Numbered from the stretch's first letter, positions 29,373 to 40,877 are shown. The stretch: 64,000 bases of DNA from Erwinia tasmaniensis Et1/99 (GCF_000026185.1 NC_010694.1:310001-374000); one strand, 5' to 3'. Translations and numbers: made by a program. The notes: a model not told the origin generated them from the sequence alone.

Positions 29373-30842
29373 ATGACAGCGGAACTACTGGTCAATATTA
29401 CTCCGTCCGAAACGCGTGTTGCCTATATAGACGGCGGCATCCTGCAGGAAATCCATATTGAACGCGAAGCGCGTCGCGGTATCGTTGGCAACATTTACAA
29501 GGGACGCGTCAGCCGTGTTTTACCCGGGATGCAGGCGGCATTTGTCGATATTGGTCTGGAAAAAGCGGCGTTTCTGCATGCTTCCGATATTATGCCGCAC
29601 ACCGAGTGCGTGGCCGGTGACGAAAAGAAAAACTTCATCGTGCGTGATATATCCGAGCTGGTGCGCCAGGGGCAGGATCTGATGGTGCAGGTGGTGAAAG
29701 ATCCGCTGGGCACCAAAGGCGCACGTCTTACGACCGACATTACCTTACCGTCACGCTATCTGGTCTTTATGCCGGGTGCCTCACACGTTGGCGTATCGCA
29801 GCGTATTGAGAGCGAAGCGGAACGTAACCGCCTGAAAGCCGTGGTAGCGGCCTACTGTGATGAGCTGGGCGGCTACATTATTCGCACCGCCGCCGAAGGC
29901 GTGGGTGAAGACGAGTTGGCCTCCGACGCTGCGTTCCTGAAACGTCTGTGGACCAAGGTCATTGAACGTAAAAAACGCAATAAGACGCGCTGTCGCCTGT
30001 ATGGCGAGGTTGCGCTGTCGCAACGCATTCTGCGTGATTTTGCCGGGGCCGCGTTGGATCGCATTCGTATCGATTCCCGGCTAAGCTTCGAGCATCTGCT
30101 GGAGTTCACCGGTGAATACATTCCGGAAATGACGGCGAAGTTGGAGCTGTACACCGGCAAACAGCCGATATTTGACCTGTTTGATGTCGAAAATGAAATT
30201 CAGCGATCGCTCGATCGTAAAGTTGAGCTGAAGTCCGGCGGCTACCTGATTATCGATCAGACGGAAGCGATGACAACGGTTGACATTAATACCGGGGCGT
30301 TTGTCGGGCATCGCAATCTGGAAGAAACTATTTTCAATACCAATATTGAAGCAACGCAGGCGATTGCCCGTCAGCTGCGCTTGCGCAATCTGGGGGGCAT
30401 TATCATTATCGATTTTATCGATATGAATAATGAAGACCATCGCCGCCGCGTGCTGCACTCGCTTGAACAGGCGCTAAGCAAAGACCGGGTGAAGACCGGC
30501 GTTAACGGCTTCTCGCAGCTGGGGCTGGTTGAGATGACGCGCAAGCGTACGCGCGAAAGTATTGAGCACGTGCTTTGCCAGGATTGCCGGGTATGCAAAG
30601 GGCGCGGCACGTTGAAAACCGTTGAAACGGTATGCTACGAAATTATGCGTGAGATCGTGCGAGTGCATCATGCCTATGACTCCGACCGTTTCCTGGTCTA
30701 CGCCTCGCCGTCAGTGGGAGAGGCGCTGAAAAGCGACGAATCACACGCGCTGGCCGAAGTGGAAATCTTCGTCGGTAAACAGGTTAAAGTCCAGGTTGAA
30801 CCGCTCTATACTCAGGAGCAATTTGACGTGGTGATGATGTAA
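29373..30842 (+). CDS. rng: Ribonuclease G
   Basis: Endoribonuclease that matures the 16S rRNA 5' end and decays some mRNAs. 489 residues. An S1 RNA-binding domain lies at about 35-128 (NIYKGRVSRVLPGMQAAFVD). The catalytic DNase-I-like part has TTVDINTGAFVG and IIIIDFIDM with the Mg-binding aspartates. The Zn-link motif is CQDCRVCKGRG (about 406-416). It has no RNase E-type C-terminal scaffold, as expected. Confidence 0.97.
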   Translation: MTAELLVNITPSETRVAYIDGGILQEIHIEREARRGIVGNIYKGRVSRVLPGMQAAFVDIGLEKAAFLHASDIMPHTECVAGDEKKNFIVRDISELVRQGQDLMVQVVKDPLGTKGARLTTDITLPSRYLVFMPGASHVGVSQRIESEAERNRLKAVVAAYCDELGGYIIRTAAEGVGEDELASDAAFLKRLWTKVIERKKRNKTRCRLYGEVALSQRILRDFAGAALDRIRIDSRLSFEHLLEFTGEYIPEMTAKLELYTGKQPIFDLFDVENEIQRSLDRKVELKSGGYLIIDQTEAMTTVDINTGAFVGHRNLEETIFNTNIEATQAIARQLRLRNLGGIIIIDFIDMNNEDHRRRVLHSLEQALSKDRVKTGVNGFSQLGLVEMTRKRTRESIEHVLCQDCRVCKGRGTLKTVETVCYEIMREIVRVHHAYDSDRFLVYASPSVGEALKSDESHALAEVEIFVGKQVKVQVEPLYTQEQFDVVMM

Positions 30843-30911
30843 ATCTGTCGCCGGTGGCCTTTGACGGTGGCCGGCCGCAAGCGCGTTTTCGTAGCGGACA
30901 AGGAGAGGTGA

Positions 30912-33900
30912 GTGAGGCAACTGCCGAGGATTTTGTTACTGGCCTGTGCAACATTAGTGGTTGTTATTGCGCTAGTGGTCAGTGGCCTGCGCCTGCTGAT
31001 GCCGCATATGGACAGCTGGCGTGCGCCGATCCTTGAGCGTGTCTCTGCGACCACGGGTGTGAAGGTGCAGGCCAGTGCGTTACAGGGAAGCTGGGAAAAC
31101 TTTGGCCCGCGCCTTGAGATTGGCAATATTGAGGCCGATCTTCCTGACGGCGGGAAGCTGGAGATCCAGCGCGTTACGCTGGCCCTGGATATCTGGCAGT
31201 CATTACTTCATCTGCGTTGGCAATTCCGCGATCTCACCTTCTGGCAATTACGCCTTTCGACCAATACCGCGCTGTCTTTTGGCGACGGCGGTAAGTCAAA
31301 TCTCACTACCAAAAGCCTGGACGATCTCTTCCTGCGCCAGTTTGACCATTTTGACCTGCGTGATAGTGAAGTCAGCTTTTTGACGCTTTCGGGCCAGCGT
31401 GCCAAATTGGCGATCCCACAGCTGACCTGGATGAATGAAAAGGCTCGCCATCGTGCCGAAGGGCTGGTCAGCCTTTCCAGTATCACCGGGCAGCACGGCG
31501 TGGTACAGGTGCGGCTCGATCTGAGCGACAGCAATGGCTATCTCGACACCGGGCGCGTATGGATGCAGGCCGATGACGTAGACGTTAAACCCTGGCTCGG
31601 ACAGTGGATGCGTGACAATACTAGCCTGGAAAGCGCACGTTTCAGCCTTGCCGCCTGGATGGAGGTCAAAAACGGTAACGTTCATGCCGGGGATGTCTGG
31701 CTGAAAAAGGGCGGCGCCAACTGGCAGGGTGATGCGCGGTCACATCATCTTAGCGTTGATAATCTCACTGCTCATATCAGCCGCTTCAAGGGTGGCTGGG
31801 ATCTGAATGTGCCACAGACCCGGTTTATACTGGACGATCGGCCCTGGCCCCAGGGACAGCTCTCATTGCTGTGGCTGCCAGAGAATGACCAGCTGCCCGC
31901 AACGGAGGCGCAACAAGAGCTCCGGATACGTGCTAACCATCTCGATTTGCAACATCTTGAACCGCTGATCCCGCTGTTTGCCAGACTATCGCCGGAGATG
32001 CTGGAAAACTGGCGTACGCTACAGCCGCGCGGCCAGGTGAGCGCGCTGGCGGTAGATATTCCGCTGCAACAGCCGGAGTTGACGCGCTTTCAGGCCAAAT
32101 GGCACGATTTAAGCTGGCGGCAGTGGCAGCTACTGCCCGGCATGGAAAACCTGGATGGCACCCTGGCCGGAGGCGTGGCCGACGGGCGCATCACCTTTGA
32201 TCTTCAGAAAGCGTCGCTGCCTTATGGAGATATGTTCCGCGCGCCGCTGGAAATCAAACGGGCCAGTGGCGCACTGCGCTGGCAGTATGGACAGGATGGA
32301 CTGACGCTCTCCGGTCGACAGCTGGATATTCAGGCGCGCTCTCTTTGGGCGCGCGGCGATTTTCGCTATCAGCAGCAGAAGGATAGCGCCCCGCACCTCG
32401 CCATTCTCGGCGGCATCAATCTGACCAACGCGGGTGACGCCTGGCGCTATTTCCCCGAACCGCTGATGGGCAAATCCCTTACCGACTACCTCAGCGGGGC
32501 GATTAAAGGGGGCGAGGTGAAGAACGCTACGCTGCTCTTTTCCGGCAATCCCCATCAGTTCCCGTTTACCCAGCACGAAGGGATGTTCGAGGTGGCGGTA
32601 CCGCTGCGTAAGGCGACCTTTGCGTTTCAGCCCGGATGGCCAGCGCTGGAAAACCTGGATATCGACCTCGATTTTGCCAACAACGGGCTGTGGATGCAGG
32701 CGCCGGACGTGAAGCTGGGTGAGGTTGACGGACGCAATATTTCGGCAGTCATTCCGGATTATATGCAGCAGAAGCTGATTATTAACGGCGATATTAAGGG
32801 TGAAGGCCCGCAGATCCGCGACTATTTTAACCACTCGCCGCTGAAATCCTCGCTGGGTGCCGCGCTGGATGAGCTACAGATTGGTGGAGATGTAAGTGGT
32901 CGCTTACATCTTGATATACCGCTGGACGGGCAGGAGGTTCGGGCCACGGGGGATGTAAATCTGAAGCAAAATTCGCTGTTGATTAAGCCGCTTGAAACGC
33001 GCTTCGAGCAGCTTAGCGGGCGTTTTGTTTATGATAACGGCAATCTGAAAAGCGATGCCATGAGCGCCCGCTGGTTCGGGCAGCCGCTTGGCGTACGCTT
33101 TACAACCCAGGAAGGCGATAAAGATTACCGCATTGGCGTGGATCTTAATGCGGACTGGCAGCCGGGCAAGATGAAGTCCTTACCGCCCGCGGTACTCCAG
33201 CAGCTGAGCGGCAATCTGCCGTGGCGCGGTAAGGTACAGATTGCCTTGCCGCACCGGGGGGGAGCCAACTACCAGATCGATATCGACGGCGATCTGAAGG
33301 ATGTAAGTAGTCACTTACCTTCTCCTCTTGAGAAAGCATCGGGCAGTACGCTACCGGTAAAACTGGCGGCTAAAGGTGACCTGAAAAGTTTTGAGCTGAG
33401 CGGTGCGCTTGGCGACAGACAGCGTTTTAACAGTCGCTGGCTGCTGGGTAACCCGCTGCGGGTAGAGCGCGGCATCTGGGAAAACGATACGCAACGCATC
33501 CCTGCGCTGCCGGACGGCCGCGGCATGATGTTAAATCTGCCGGCGCTGGACGGCGAAGCCTGGCTGGGGCTGTTAGGGGCCGGCATGGGTACTGGCGGTA
33601 AAGCCGACCGGACGCTGCTTCCGGGGGATATTCACCTGCATACCCCGGCCCTGTCGCTGGCGGGCCAGCAGTGGCGGGATCTTACCGCCACGCTGCGCCA
33701 GGGGACGACGGGTGAAATGACGGTGGATGCCAACGGCAAGGATATCAAAGGCTCGTTGGCTATCAGGCAGGGTGCCCCGTGGGCGGTTAACCTGAAATAC
33801 CTCTATTATAATCCGCAGTGGAGCAGCAAAGAGAGCGCTTCTCCGCTGCCCGACCACGCCAACACGGTGAACTTCAGCAGTTGGCCAGCGTTGCGCCTTA

Positions 33901-34709
33901 GCTGCGATGAGTGCTGGCTGCGTGGGCAGAATTTTGGCCGCATCCAGGCTGAACTGACCCCGTCCGGCGATACGCTGAAATTGCAAAATGGGCTGATAGA
34001 CAGCGGGAACGCTCGGCTTACGGCCAGCGGTGAGTGGGTAAACCGTACCGGTGGGCAGCGCACATCGCTAAAAGGCTCACTGAGCGGCAGGAAAATCGAT
34101 CGGGCGACCAGCTGGTTTGGCATGACTTCGCCGCTGCGCGACTCGCCGTTTGATTTTGAATACGATCTGCACTGGCGCTCAACGCCGTGGCAGCCGTCCA
34201 TTGAGACCTTGAGCGGCGTGCTGAAATCGCATCTCGGCGCGGGTCAGATTGCCGACGTGTCCACCGGACGGGCCGGACAGCTGCTGCGGCTGGTCAGCTT
34301 TGACGCCCTGCTGCGCAAGCTGCGCCTCGACTTCAGCGATACCTTCAGCCAGGGTTTCTACTTTGATGCGGTTAATGCCACGGCCTGGATTGAGAATGGC
34401 GTGATGCATACCGATAATCTGCTGGTAGACGGTCTGGAGGCGGATATTGCGATAAATGGTGATGTCGACCTGGTGCGGAGTCAAATCAACCTACAGGCCA
34501 CGGTGGCTCCGGAAATTTCAGCATCGGTGGGCGTTGCTACGGCATTCGTGGTGAACCCGGTGATCGGTGCTGCCGTATTCGCCGCCAGCAAGGTGCTTGG
34601 GCCATTGTGGAATAAGATTTCCGTCTTGCGCTATCACATCAGTGGCCCCATCGATAAACCGCAAATTGACGAAGTGATGCGTAAACCGCGTGAGGACAGC
34701 GGGAAGTGA
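30912..34709 (+). CDS. yhdP: AsmA-like envelope protein YhdP
   Basis: 1265 residues, the family length. It has one N-terminal membrane anchor (about 8-27) and a long periplasmic region with AsmA/DUF3971 repeats, which form an extended hydrophobic groove. With TamB and YdbH it carries phospholipid to the outer membrane. GTG start with AGGAGAGG upstream, 69 bases after rng. Two near-identical palindromes with rare codons lie inside it (listed separately). Confidence 0.95.
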   Translation: MRQLPRILLLACATLVVVIALVVSGLRLLMPHMDSWRAPILERVSATTGVKVQASALQGSWENFGPRLEIGNIEADLPDGGKLEIQRVTLALDIWQSLLHLRWQFRDLTFWQLRLSTNTALSFGDGGKSNLTTKSLDDLFLRQFDHFDLRDSEVSFLTLSGQRAKLAIPQLTWMNEKARHRAEGLVSLSSITGQHGVVQVRLDLSDSNGYLDTGRVWMQADDVDVKPWLGQWMRDNTSLESARFSLAAWMEVKNGNVHAGDVWLKKGGANWQGDARSHHLSVDNLTAHISRFKGGWDLNVPQTRFILDDRPWPQGQLSLLWLPENDQLPATEAQQELRIRANHLDLQHLEPLIPLFARLSPEMLENWRTLQPRGQVSALAVDIPLQQPELTRFQAKWHDLSWRQWQLLPGMENLDGTLAGGVADGRITFDLQKASLPYGDMFRAPLEIKRASGALRWQYGQDGLTLSGRQLDIQARSLWARGDFRYQQQKDSAPHLAILGGINLTNAGDAWRYFPEPLMGKSLTDYLSGAIKGGEVKNATLLFSGNPHQFPFTQHEGMFEVAVPLRKATFAFQPGWPALENLDIDLDFANNGLWMQAPDVKLGEVDGRNISAVIPDYMQQKLIINGDIKGEGPQIRDYFNHSPLKSSLGAALDELQIGGDVSGRLHLDIPLDGQEVRATGDVNLKQNSLLIKPLETRFEQLSGRFVYDNGNLKSDAMSARWFGQPLGVRFTTQEGDKDYRIGVDLNADWQPGKMKSLPPAVLQQLSGNLPWRGKVQIALPHRGGANYQIDIDGDLKDVSSHLPSPLEKASGSTLPVKLAAKGDLKSFELSGALGDRQRFNSRWLLGNPLRVERGIWENDTQRIPALPDGRGMMLNLPALDGEAWLGLLGAGMGTGGKADRTLLPGDIHLHTPALSLAGQQWRDLTATLRQGTTGEMTVDANGKDIKGSLAIRQGAPWAVNLKYLYYNPQWSSKESASPLPDHANTVNFSSWPALRLSCDECWLRGQNFGRIQAELTPSGDTLKLQNGLIDSGNARLTASGEWVNRTGGQRTSLKGSLSGRKIDRATSWFGMTSPLRDSPFDFEYDLHWRSTPWQPSIETLSGVLKSHLGAGQIADVSTGRAGQLLRLVSFDALLRKLRLDFSDTFSQGFYFDAVNATAWIENGVMHTDNLLVDGLEADIAINGDVDLVRSQINLQATVAPEISASVGVATAFVVNPVIGAAVFAASKVLGPLWNKISVLRYHISGPIDKPQIDEVMRKPREDSGK
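32889..32910. repeat. Palindrome inside yhdP, copy 1
   Basis: GATGTAAG and CTTACATC form a perfect 8-base inverted repeat around TGGTCG. The codons used here (GTA AGT ... TTA CAT CTT) contrast with the GC-rich codons around it. Confidence 0.6.
33299..33319. repeat. Palindrome inside yhdP, copy 2
   Basis: GGATGTAAGTAGTCACTTAC repeats copy 1 with two changes (consensus GATGTAAGTRGTCRCTTAC). It forms GTAAGT/ACTTAC around AGTC. Confidence 0.6.
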
Positions 34710-34822
34710 ATTTGACGTAGCTGGGGAATTGCCTCAGGCTACCCCCGTTGCCATTAATCCAAACCCAGTTAAGTGATGAAGCCAGCAGCAATGACAGGCT
34801 TATCCATATAAAGCGAGAGTTC

Positions 34823-36268
34823 ATGAGTCTGAATCTGGTAAGTGAGCAGTTACTAACTGCAAACAATGTGAGTCAAAGCGACCTCTTTTCCATTCTCGGC
34901 CAGCTGTCTGAACGCAAGCTGGATTACGCCGACCTCTATTTCCAGTCCAGCTTTCATGAGTCATGGGTGCTGGAAGACAGGATTATCAAAGACGGTTCTT
35001 ACAATATTGACCAGGGCGTGGGCGTTCGTGCCATCAGTGGCGAAAAAACCGGTTTTGCTTATGCCGATCAGATCACGCTAAATGCGCTGCACCAGAGCGC
35101 AACGGCGGCGCGCAGCATCGTACGTGAGCAGGGCAATGGCCAGTCACGTACCCTGGGGGCCGTAGCCCATCGAGCACTGTATCCGGCGCTCGATCCGTTA
35201 CAGAGCCTGACGCGCGAAGAGAAAATTGCGCTCCTGCACCGCGTCGACAGCGCCGCACGCGCCGCAGATAAACGCGTGCAGGAGGTTTCTGCCAGCCTGA
35301 CCGGCGTCTATGAGCAGGTGCTGGTTGCCGCCACCGACGGCACGCTGGCTGCCGACGTGCGCCCTCTGGTACGCCTTTCGGTAAGTGTTCAGGTAGAAGA
35401 AAACGGCAAGCGTGAGCGCGGCTCCAGCGGCGGCGGCGGGCGCTTTGGCTATGAGTTTTTCCTCGCCAATGAGGCGGGTGAAGTACGTGCGGAGGCCTGG
35501 GCGCGTGAAGCGGTGCGCATGGCGCTGGTTAATCTGGACGCGGTGGCGGCCCCGGCGGGCACGATCCCCGTTGTGCTGGGTGCGGGCTGGCCGGGCGTGC
35601 TGCTGCACGAAGCGGTCGGTCACGGCCTGGAGGGCGACTTTAATCGTCGCGGCACCTCGATGTTCAGTGGGCAGATGGGCCAGCGGGTGGCTTCTGAACT
35701 CTGTACCGTGGTGGATGATGGCACCATTGATGGCCTGCGCGGGTCGCTTGCCATCGACGATGAGGGCGTGCCGGGCCAGTATAACGTACTGATTGAAAAT
35801 GGCATTTTGAAAGGCTACATGCAGGATAAGCTCAACGCGCGGCTGATGGGCGTTGCGCCAACCGGCAACGGTCGCCGCGAGTCTTACGCGCATTTGCCGA
35901 TGCCACGTATGACTAACACCTATATGCTGGCGGGTCAGTCCACGCCGCAGGAGATCATCGAAAGCGTGGAGTACGGCCTGTACGCGCCTAACTTTGGCGG
36001 CGGTCAGGTGGATATTACCTCCGGTAAATTTGTCTTCTCTACTTCAGAAGCCTATCTGATTGAAAACGGCAAGGTGACCAGGCCGGTGAAAGGGGCAACG
36101 CTCATCGGGTCGGGTATTGAGGCGATGCAGCAAATTTCGATGGTGGGTAATGACCTTGCGCTGGATAAAGGCGTTGGCGTGTGCGGCAAAGAGGGGCAGA
36201 GCCTGCCTGTCGGCGTGGGGCAGCCTACTCTGAAGCTCGACAGGCTGACCGTGGGCGGTACGGCTTAA
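34823..36268 (+). CDS. tldD: Metalloprotease TldD
   Basis: Partner of TldE/PmbA; the heterodimer degrades unfolded peptides and processes microcin B17 and CcdA. 481 residues, exactly the family length from ATG 34823, with GAGAG upstream. The zinc motif HEAVGH is at 262-267, in [16 protein letters not shown]. It follows yhdP after 113 bases. Confidence 0.97.
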   Translation: MSLNLVSEQLLTANNVSQSDLFSILGQLSERKLDYADLYFQSSFHESWVLEDRIIKDGSYNIDQGVGVRAISGEKTGFAYADQITLNALHQSATAARSIVREQGNGQSRTLGAVAHRALYPALDPLQSLTREEKIALLHRVDSAARAADKRVQEVSASLTGVYEQVLVAATDGTLAADVRPLVRLSVSVQVEENGKRERGSSGGGGRFGYEFFLANEAGEVRAEAWAREAVRMALVNLDAVAAPAGTIPVVLGAGWPGVLLHEAVGHGLEGDFNRRGTSMFSGQMGQRVASELCTVVDDGTIDGLRGSLAIDDEGVPGQYNVLIENGILKGYMQDKLNARLMGVAPTGNGRRESYAHLPMPRMTNTYMLAGQSTPQEIIESVEYGLYAPNFGGGQVDITSGKFVFSTSEAYLIENGKVTRPVKGATLIGSGIEAMQQISMVGNDLALDKGVGVCGKEGQSLPVGVGQPTLKLDRLTVGGTA

Positions 36269-36358
36269 CTATCGAGTGATGCTCCTGTTGAGGGGCTTGC
36301 GGTCATGGGCGGATGCAGACAGCGTCTGCCCAGGCCGTTATCCGCATGTCTTCCCTCG

Positions 36359-37276
36359 TTAACCCTTGCGAAATTCGCGGTAGATGTCCGCCACCCTGTT
36401 GAAATAGTCGGTCAGGTAATTGATACACACCTGAACCCTCAGCGGCAGCCTGTCTTTTTGGCTATGGAGCGCATAGACCGGGCGTGGTACCGACTGGTAA
36501 TGCGCAAACAGGATCTCCACCTCTCCGGCGTTAATTTCATCGATTATCCACATCAGCGGCACGTAGGCGATACCGGTTCCGGCCTTGAGCCAGCGGATAA
36601 GCGTCTGCGCATCATTGGTAGCAAATCGTCCCTGTGGCGACAGGCGGATGGCGGTGCCTTCGGGCGAGATCAGCTCAAAATCGTTGTCCGGCCGTACGCT
36701 GTATTCCAGCCAGGAGTGATTGCCGATATCCGACGGTTTTTCCGGCGTGCCGAACTGCACCAGATAGTGCTTTGCTGCACAGACAACCATCGGCATTACT
36801 CCCAGGCGTCTGGAGTACAGGCTGGAATCCTGTAAATCCCCGACGCGGATGACTAAATCCAGCCCGTCAGCGATCAGGTCCGGTGCCGGGATGCCGGTCA
36901 CCAGGTTGACCTTCAGGCCTGGATACTGCTGCAAAATCTCTTTGGCCATGGGAGCCAGCAGATTTTGCGACATGGTTGACGAGCTGCCAATGCGCAGCGT
37001 GCCAACGGGCGTATTGTTAAAGGCCCACAGCTGTTCATGCACCTGCTGCGCCTCCGCCATCATGCGGCGGCAGCCCTGAAAGTAGATTTTACCGGCTTCG
37101 GTCAGCCCGAGATTGCGGGTGCTGCGGTTAAGCAGTTTCACCTGCAGCTCATTTTCCAGCCTTGCGACGATTTGACTGACCGCCGATACGCTCAGCTGCA
37201 TCTGCTGTGCCGCCGCGGTGAATGAGCCCAGTTCGACCACTTTGGTAAAAACGGACATCCCCTTGAGTCTTTCCAT
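36359..37276 (-). CDS. aaeR: LysR-type regulator AaeR
   Basis: Activator of the aaeXAB efflux genes in response to aromatic carboxylic acids (known in E. coli). 305 residues. The N-terminal winged helix (SFTAAAQQMQLSVSAVSQIV, about 17-36) is followed by a periplasmic-binding-like effector domain. It is divergent from aaeX; the 277 bases between (37277-37553) should hold its operator and both promoters. Confidence 0.92.
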   Translation of the reverse strand: MERLKGMSVFTKVVELGSFTAAAQQMQLSVSAVSQIVARLENELQVKLLNRSTRNLGLTEAGKIYFQGCRRMMAEAQQVHEQLWAFNNTPVGTLRIGSSSTMSQNLLAPMAKEILQQYPGLKVNLVTGIPAPDLIADGLDLVIRVGDLQDSSLYSRRLGVMPMVVCAAKHYLVQFGTPEKPSDIGNHSWLEYSVRPDNDFELISPEGTAIRLSPQGRFATNDAQTLIRWLKAGTGIAYVPLMWIIDEINAGEVEILFAHYQSVPRPVYALHSQKDRLPLRVQVCINYLTDYFNRVADIYREFRKG

Positions 37277-37553
37277 TATTCACTCTGGCTTAAAAGTGAT
37301 TTAGATCACATTTGGTAGATAACTTATAGTCAACCGCGTTACTATAGCAGAAACGGGTTACCATCATGTTGTCCCACTTCGGTTCTATACTGGTTTCGGC
37401 TTAAGCTATCATTAAAAAGCCGCGCTCCCGATCGGCATCTGAATCATGTTCCGTCGATCGCTTATCGTTATCAGCAGGCGCACTACCCTGAACCAGGAGA
37501 GGAGCCAGTGACGAGAATCAGACGGCCCGGTAGCGTGTTTACAAGGATATAAG

Positions 37554-37757
37554 ATGAGTGTACTTCCGGTTGTTGTCGTCTTTGGGATGTCATTCCCCCC
37601 CATTTTTATTGAAATTATTGTGTCACTGATGCTGTTCTGGCTGATACGGCGTGCGATAACGCCAACCGGACTTTATGACCTGGTCTGGCATCCGGCCCTG
37701 TTCAATACCGCGCTTTACTGCTGTCTGTTCTACGTTGTATCCCGATTGTTCGTCTGA
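37554..37757 (+). CDS. aaeX: Small membrane protein AaeX
   Basis: 67 residues, DUF1656, two hydrophobic helices. First gene of aaeXAB. The function is not defined, but it is always encoded with the efflux pair. Its stop is 7 bases before the aaeA start. Confidence 0.93.
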   Translation: MSVLPVVVVFGMSFPPIFIEIIVSLMLFWLIRRAITPTGLYDLVWHPALFNTALYCCLFYVVSRLFV

Positions 37758-37764
37758 GGTCATA

Positions 37765-38697
37765 GTGAAAACGCTAACAAGAAAAATTTCCCGTACTGTC
37801 ATTACTTTGCTGCTGGTGATTATCGCGATCGTGTTGATCTTCCGCATCTGGGTGTTTTACACCGAATCCCCGTGGACGCGTGATGCCAAATTTACCGCCG
37901 ATGTGGTCGCGATTGCCCCCGATGTCAGCGGCCTGATTTCCGAAGTGCGCGTGCGCGACAACCAGCTGGTGCAGAAAGATCAGGTGCTGTTTACCATCGA
38001 CCCGCCGCGCTATCAGAAAGCACTGGATGAGGCACAGGCCGATGTGGCCTATTACCAGGCGGTAATGGGCGAGAAACGCCGCGAGGCGGCCCGCCGCAAT
38101 CAGCTTGGGGTCTCTGCCATGTCGCGTGAGGCTATCGAGCAGGCCAATAACGACTACCAAACCACGGAGCACCAGCTGGCCAAAGCCGTGGCTTCACGCG
38201 ATCTGGCTCAGCTGGATCTGGAACGCACCGTGGTTAAAGCGCCGTCAGCAGGTTGGGTTACCAATCTGAATGTCTATACCGGCGAATTTATTACCCGCGG
38301 GTCAACGTCGGTGGCGCTGGTAAAACAGAATTCATTTTACGTGCTGGCCTATCTGGAAGAAACCAAGCTGGAGGGGATCCGTCCTGGCTATCGCGTCGAG
38401 ATTACCCCATTGGGCAGCAATCAGGTGCTGCGCGGTTCAGTTGACAGCATTGCCGCCGGAGTCACCAACAGCAGCAGTACCGTTGACAGCAAAGGTATGG
38501 CGACCATTGATTCGAATCTGGAGTGGGTACGGCTGGCGCAACGCGTGCCGGTTCGCATTCATCTCGACAGCCAGCCGGGCAATCAGTATCCCTCGGGAAC
38601 CACGGCAACCGTGGTAGTGACCGGTGCCCAGGATCGCAAGGATAACGATATGCCGCCGCTGATGAAGCTGATACATCGTCTGCGTGAGTTTGGTTGA
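37765..38697 (+). CDS. aaeA: p-Hydroxybenzoic acid efflux adaptor AaeA
   Basis: HlyD/EmrA-type membrane fusion protein that links the AaeB pump to the periplasm. 310 residues from GTG 37765, equal to E. coli, with GAGG overlapping the aaeX stop. One N-terminal helix (about 12-33) is followed by the lipoyl half-motif [20 protein letters not shown], a coiled-coil hairpin and the second half-motif [12 protein letters not shown]. Confidence 0.95.
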   Translation: MKTLTRKISRTVITLLLVIIAIVLIFRIWVFYTESPWTRDAKFTADVVAIAPDVSGLISEVRVRDNQLVQKDQVLFTIDPPRYQKALDEAQADVAYYQAVMGEKRREAARRNQLGVSAMSREAIEQANNDYQTTEHQLAKAVASRDLAQLDLERTVVKAPSAGWVTNLNVYTGEFITRGSTSVALVKQNSFYVLAYLEETKLEGIRPGYRVEITPLGSNQVLRGSVDSIAAGVTNSSSTVDSKGMATIDSNLEWVRLAQRVPVRIHLDSQPGNQYPSGTTATVVVTGAQDRKDNDMPPLMKLIHRLREFG

Positions 38698-38710
38698 GGC
38701 GGGGGAGATC

Positions 38711-40669
38711 ATGCCGTTTTATCGTCTGCGCTTTCCGGTCAAACTCACCTTCGCTATTTTGCTGGCACTGTTTATCGGTTTTGAATTCAACCTGGAAACT
38801 CCGCGCTGGGCGGTGATGACCGCCGCGATTGTGGCGGGCGGTACCGCGTTTGCTGCCGGGGGCGATCCGTTCTCCGGCGCCCTGCGTCACCGTGGGATGT
38901 TACGTATCATCGGCACCTTTATTGGCTGTATCGCCGCGCTGGCGATCATGATTGCCACCATTCGTGCGCCGGTGGTCATGCTATTGCTGTGCTGCATCTG
39001 GGCCGGGATCTGCGTGTGGGTTTCTTCGCTGATCAAAGTTGAAAACGCCTATGCTCTCGGACTGGCTGGCTATACCGCTTTGATTATTGTGGTCAGCCTC
39101 AATGCCAGTGGCTCAGTGCTGCTGGCGCCACAGTTTGCCGTAGAGCGCTGTAGTGAAATCATCATCGGGATTGTTTGTGCGATCCTCGCCGATATGCTGT
39201 TTTCACCCCGTTCAATCAAGCTGGATATCGATCGCGAAATTGATTCGCTGCTGGTGGATCAGTACCGGCTGATGCAGCTGTGTGTGGCGCATGTCGATAA
39301 AGACGAGGTCGATAAATGCTGGGCCGGCCTGGTGCGTCGTACTAACGCACTCAGCGGAATGCGTACTCATTTGATGATGGAGGCTGGCCGCTGGCACAAA
39401 ATCGATCCGCGTCTGCGGGTGCTCCATACTCTGTCACTGACGCTGATCACCCAGGCCTGTGAAACGTTTCTGATCCAGAATAACCATTCTGATTACGTTC
39501 CTCCCCAGTTCCAGCTGTTCTTTGAAAAGCCGGTAAATAACGTTGCCGATATTCATAAACGCATGAAAATCATGCGCCGGGTCATCTCCGTCAGCGGCAG
39601 CAGAAATACCCCAAACACCCTCAGTAGTTGGGTCGTCGCGGCCAGCCATTATCTGCTGTTGATGAAGGGTATCCACAGTAACAGCCGTATCAGCCGCCTG
39701 GAGGAAGAGGTGCTGAATGCCGATCCGGTGGTGAAGATGCGCCCGGCGGAAACACGGCATGCGCTGGTGAACGGCGTGCGTACCTTTGTGGCCACCGCGG
39801 TGGGATCGCTGTTCTGGCTGTGGACCGGATGGACGTCAGGCAGTGGGGCGATGGTGATGCTGGCCGTCATTACGTCACTGGCTATGCGTATGCCTAATCC
39901 GCTTATGGTTGCTAAAGATTTTCTCTACGGGATGATCGTCGCCATACCGCTAGGTTCGCTCTATTACATGGTAGTGATGCCCAATACCCAGCAAAGCATG
40001 CTGCTGTTATGTCTTGCCCTGGGGGCGATGGCATTTATCAGCGGGATACTGATCCAGCGGCGTCAAATCGGTACGTTAGGCGCGCTGGTTGGCACCATTA
40101 ACATCCTGACGCTGGATAATCCGATGAAGTTCGAAGTCAGCGCGTTTCTGGATAATGCACTTGGCCAGGCGATAGGCTGTTTTGTTGCTTTGCTGGTCAT
40201 TCTGCTGATCCGCGACACGTCTAAGGCGCGCGTTGGGCGCACCGTGCTCAATCGCTTTATGTATGCCGCCGTGTCGGCGATGACCACCAATACCGTGCGC
40301 CGCAAAGAGAATCACCTGCCCGCGCTCTATCAACAGCTGTTTATGCTGATGAACAGCTTTCCTGGCGATATTGAGAAGTACCGGCTGGCGCTGACGCTGA
40401 TTATTGCACACCAGCGGCTGCGTGCCGCAGATGTGCCGATCAATTCCGATCTGTCTGCTTTCCATCAGCAGCTGCGCCACACCGCTGACCGCGTTATCTC
40501 TGCCAGCAGCGATGAGAAAAGGCGTGACTATTTTGCGCGTTTACTTGCCGAGTTCGACGTATATCAGCAGAAGCTGCAACAGTATCAGGCGGCGCAAAGC
40601 GTGACTGAACCCGTTGCGCGTTTGGCGATGGTGTTGAAGAAATATCAGCAAACGCTGATCCGGGTTTGA
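38711..40669 (+). CDS. aaeB: p-Hydroxybenzoic acid efflux pump AaeB
   Basis: FUSC-family inner-membrane pump exporting aromatic carboxylic acids as a metabolic relief valve. 652 residues with two blocks of about five to six helices separated by a soluble domain. The N-terminal [20 protein letters not shown] is a family hallmark. I start it at ATG 38711 (GGGGGAG just upstream), 13 bases after aaeA; an earlier start inside aaeA is unlikely. Confidence 0.94.
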   Translation: MPFYRLRFPVKLTFAILLALFIGFEFNLETPRWAVMTAAIVAGGTAFAAGGDPFSGALRHRGMLRIIGTFIGCIAALAIMIATIRAPVVMLLLCCIWAGICVWVSSLIKVENAYALGLAGYTALIIVVSLNASGSVLLAPQFAVERCSEIIIGIVCAILADMLFSPRSIKLDIDREIDSLLVDQYRLMQLCVAHVDKDEVDKCWAGLVRRTNALSGMRTHLMMEAGRWHKIDPRLRVLHTLSLTLITQACETFLIQNNHSDYVPPQFQLFFEKPVNNVADIHKRMKIMRRVISVSGSRNTPNTLSSWVVAASHYLLLMKGIHSNSRISRLEEEVLNADPVVKMRPAETRHALVNGVRTFVATAVGSLFWLWTGWTSGSGAMVMLAVITSLAMRMPNPLMVAKDFLYGMIVAIPLGSLYYMVVMPNTQQSMLLLCLALGAMAFISGILIQRRQIGTLGALVGTINILTLDNPMKFEVSAFLDNALGQAIGCFVALLVILLIRDTSKARVGRTVLNRFMYAAVSAMTTNTVRRKENHLPALYQQLFMLMNSFPGDIEKYRLALTLIIAHQRLRAADVPINSDLSAFHQQLRHTADRVISASSDEKRRDYFARLLAEFDVYQQKLQQYQAAQSVTEPVARLAMVLKKYQQTLIRV

Positions 40670-40768
40670 GTTTGTTTGCGCAGATCGGAACCGCGGTAGC
40701 AGGGCGGGTGCCGTTTTTAGTCCGTGCCCTCTGGTTTTCGCTACCAGGGGATGGCCTGATGTTGGCAC

Positions 40769-40793
40769 AAAAAAAGCCCCGGCGATCGGGGCT
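40769..40793 (-). terminator. Terminator for the yhcN genes
   Basis: Stem AGCCCC/GGGGCT at 40775-40793, followed on the minus strand by seven T. It lies about 85 bases after the yhcN copy 1 stop. It could also stop aaeB readthrough. Confidence 0.8.
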
Positions 40794-40877
40794 AAGGCAT
40801 TGTCGGCAGGTTTATAGCAAAAGCTGGACGGGCGGTGGCTTCAGGATTGCGGCGCTAGTGTGTCGGACGGACGTTGG

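Noticed and set aside
32130..32834. Open frame opposite yhdP
   Set aside because: Shadow of GC-rich codons in yhdP.
34838..34853. Third copy of the yhdP palindrome at the start of tldD (GTAAGTGAGCAGTTAC)
   Set aside because: Only the outer bases agree, and the codons encode VSEQLL, which is conserved in TldD.
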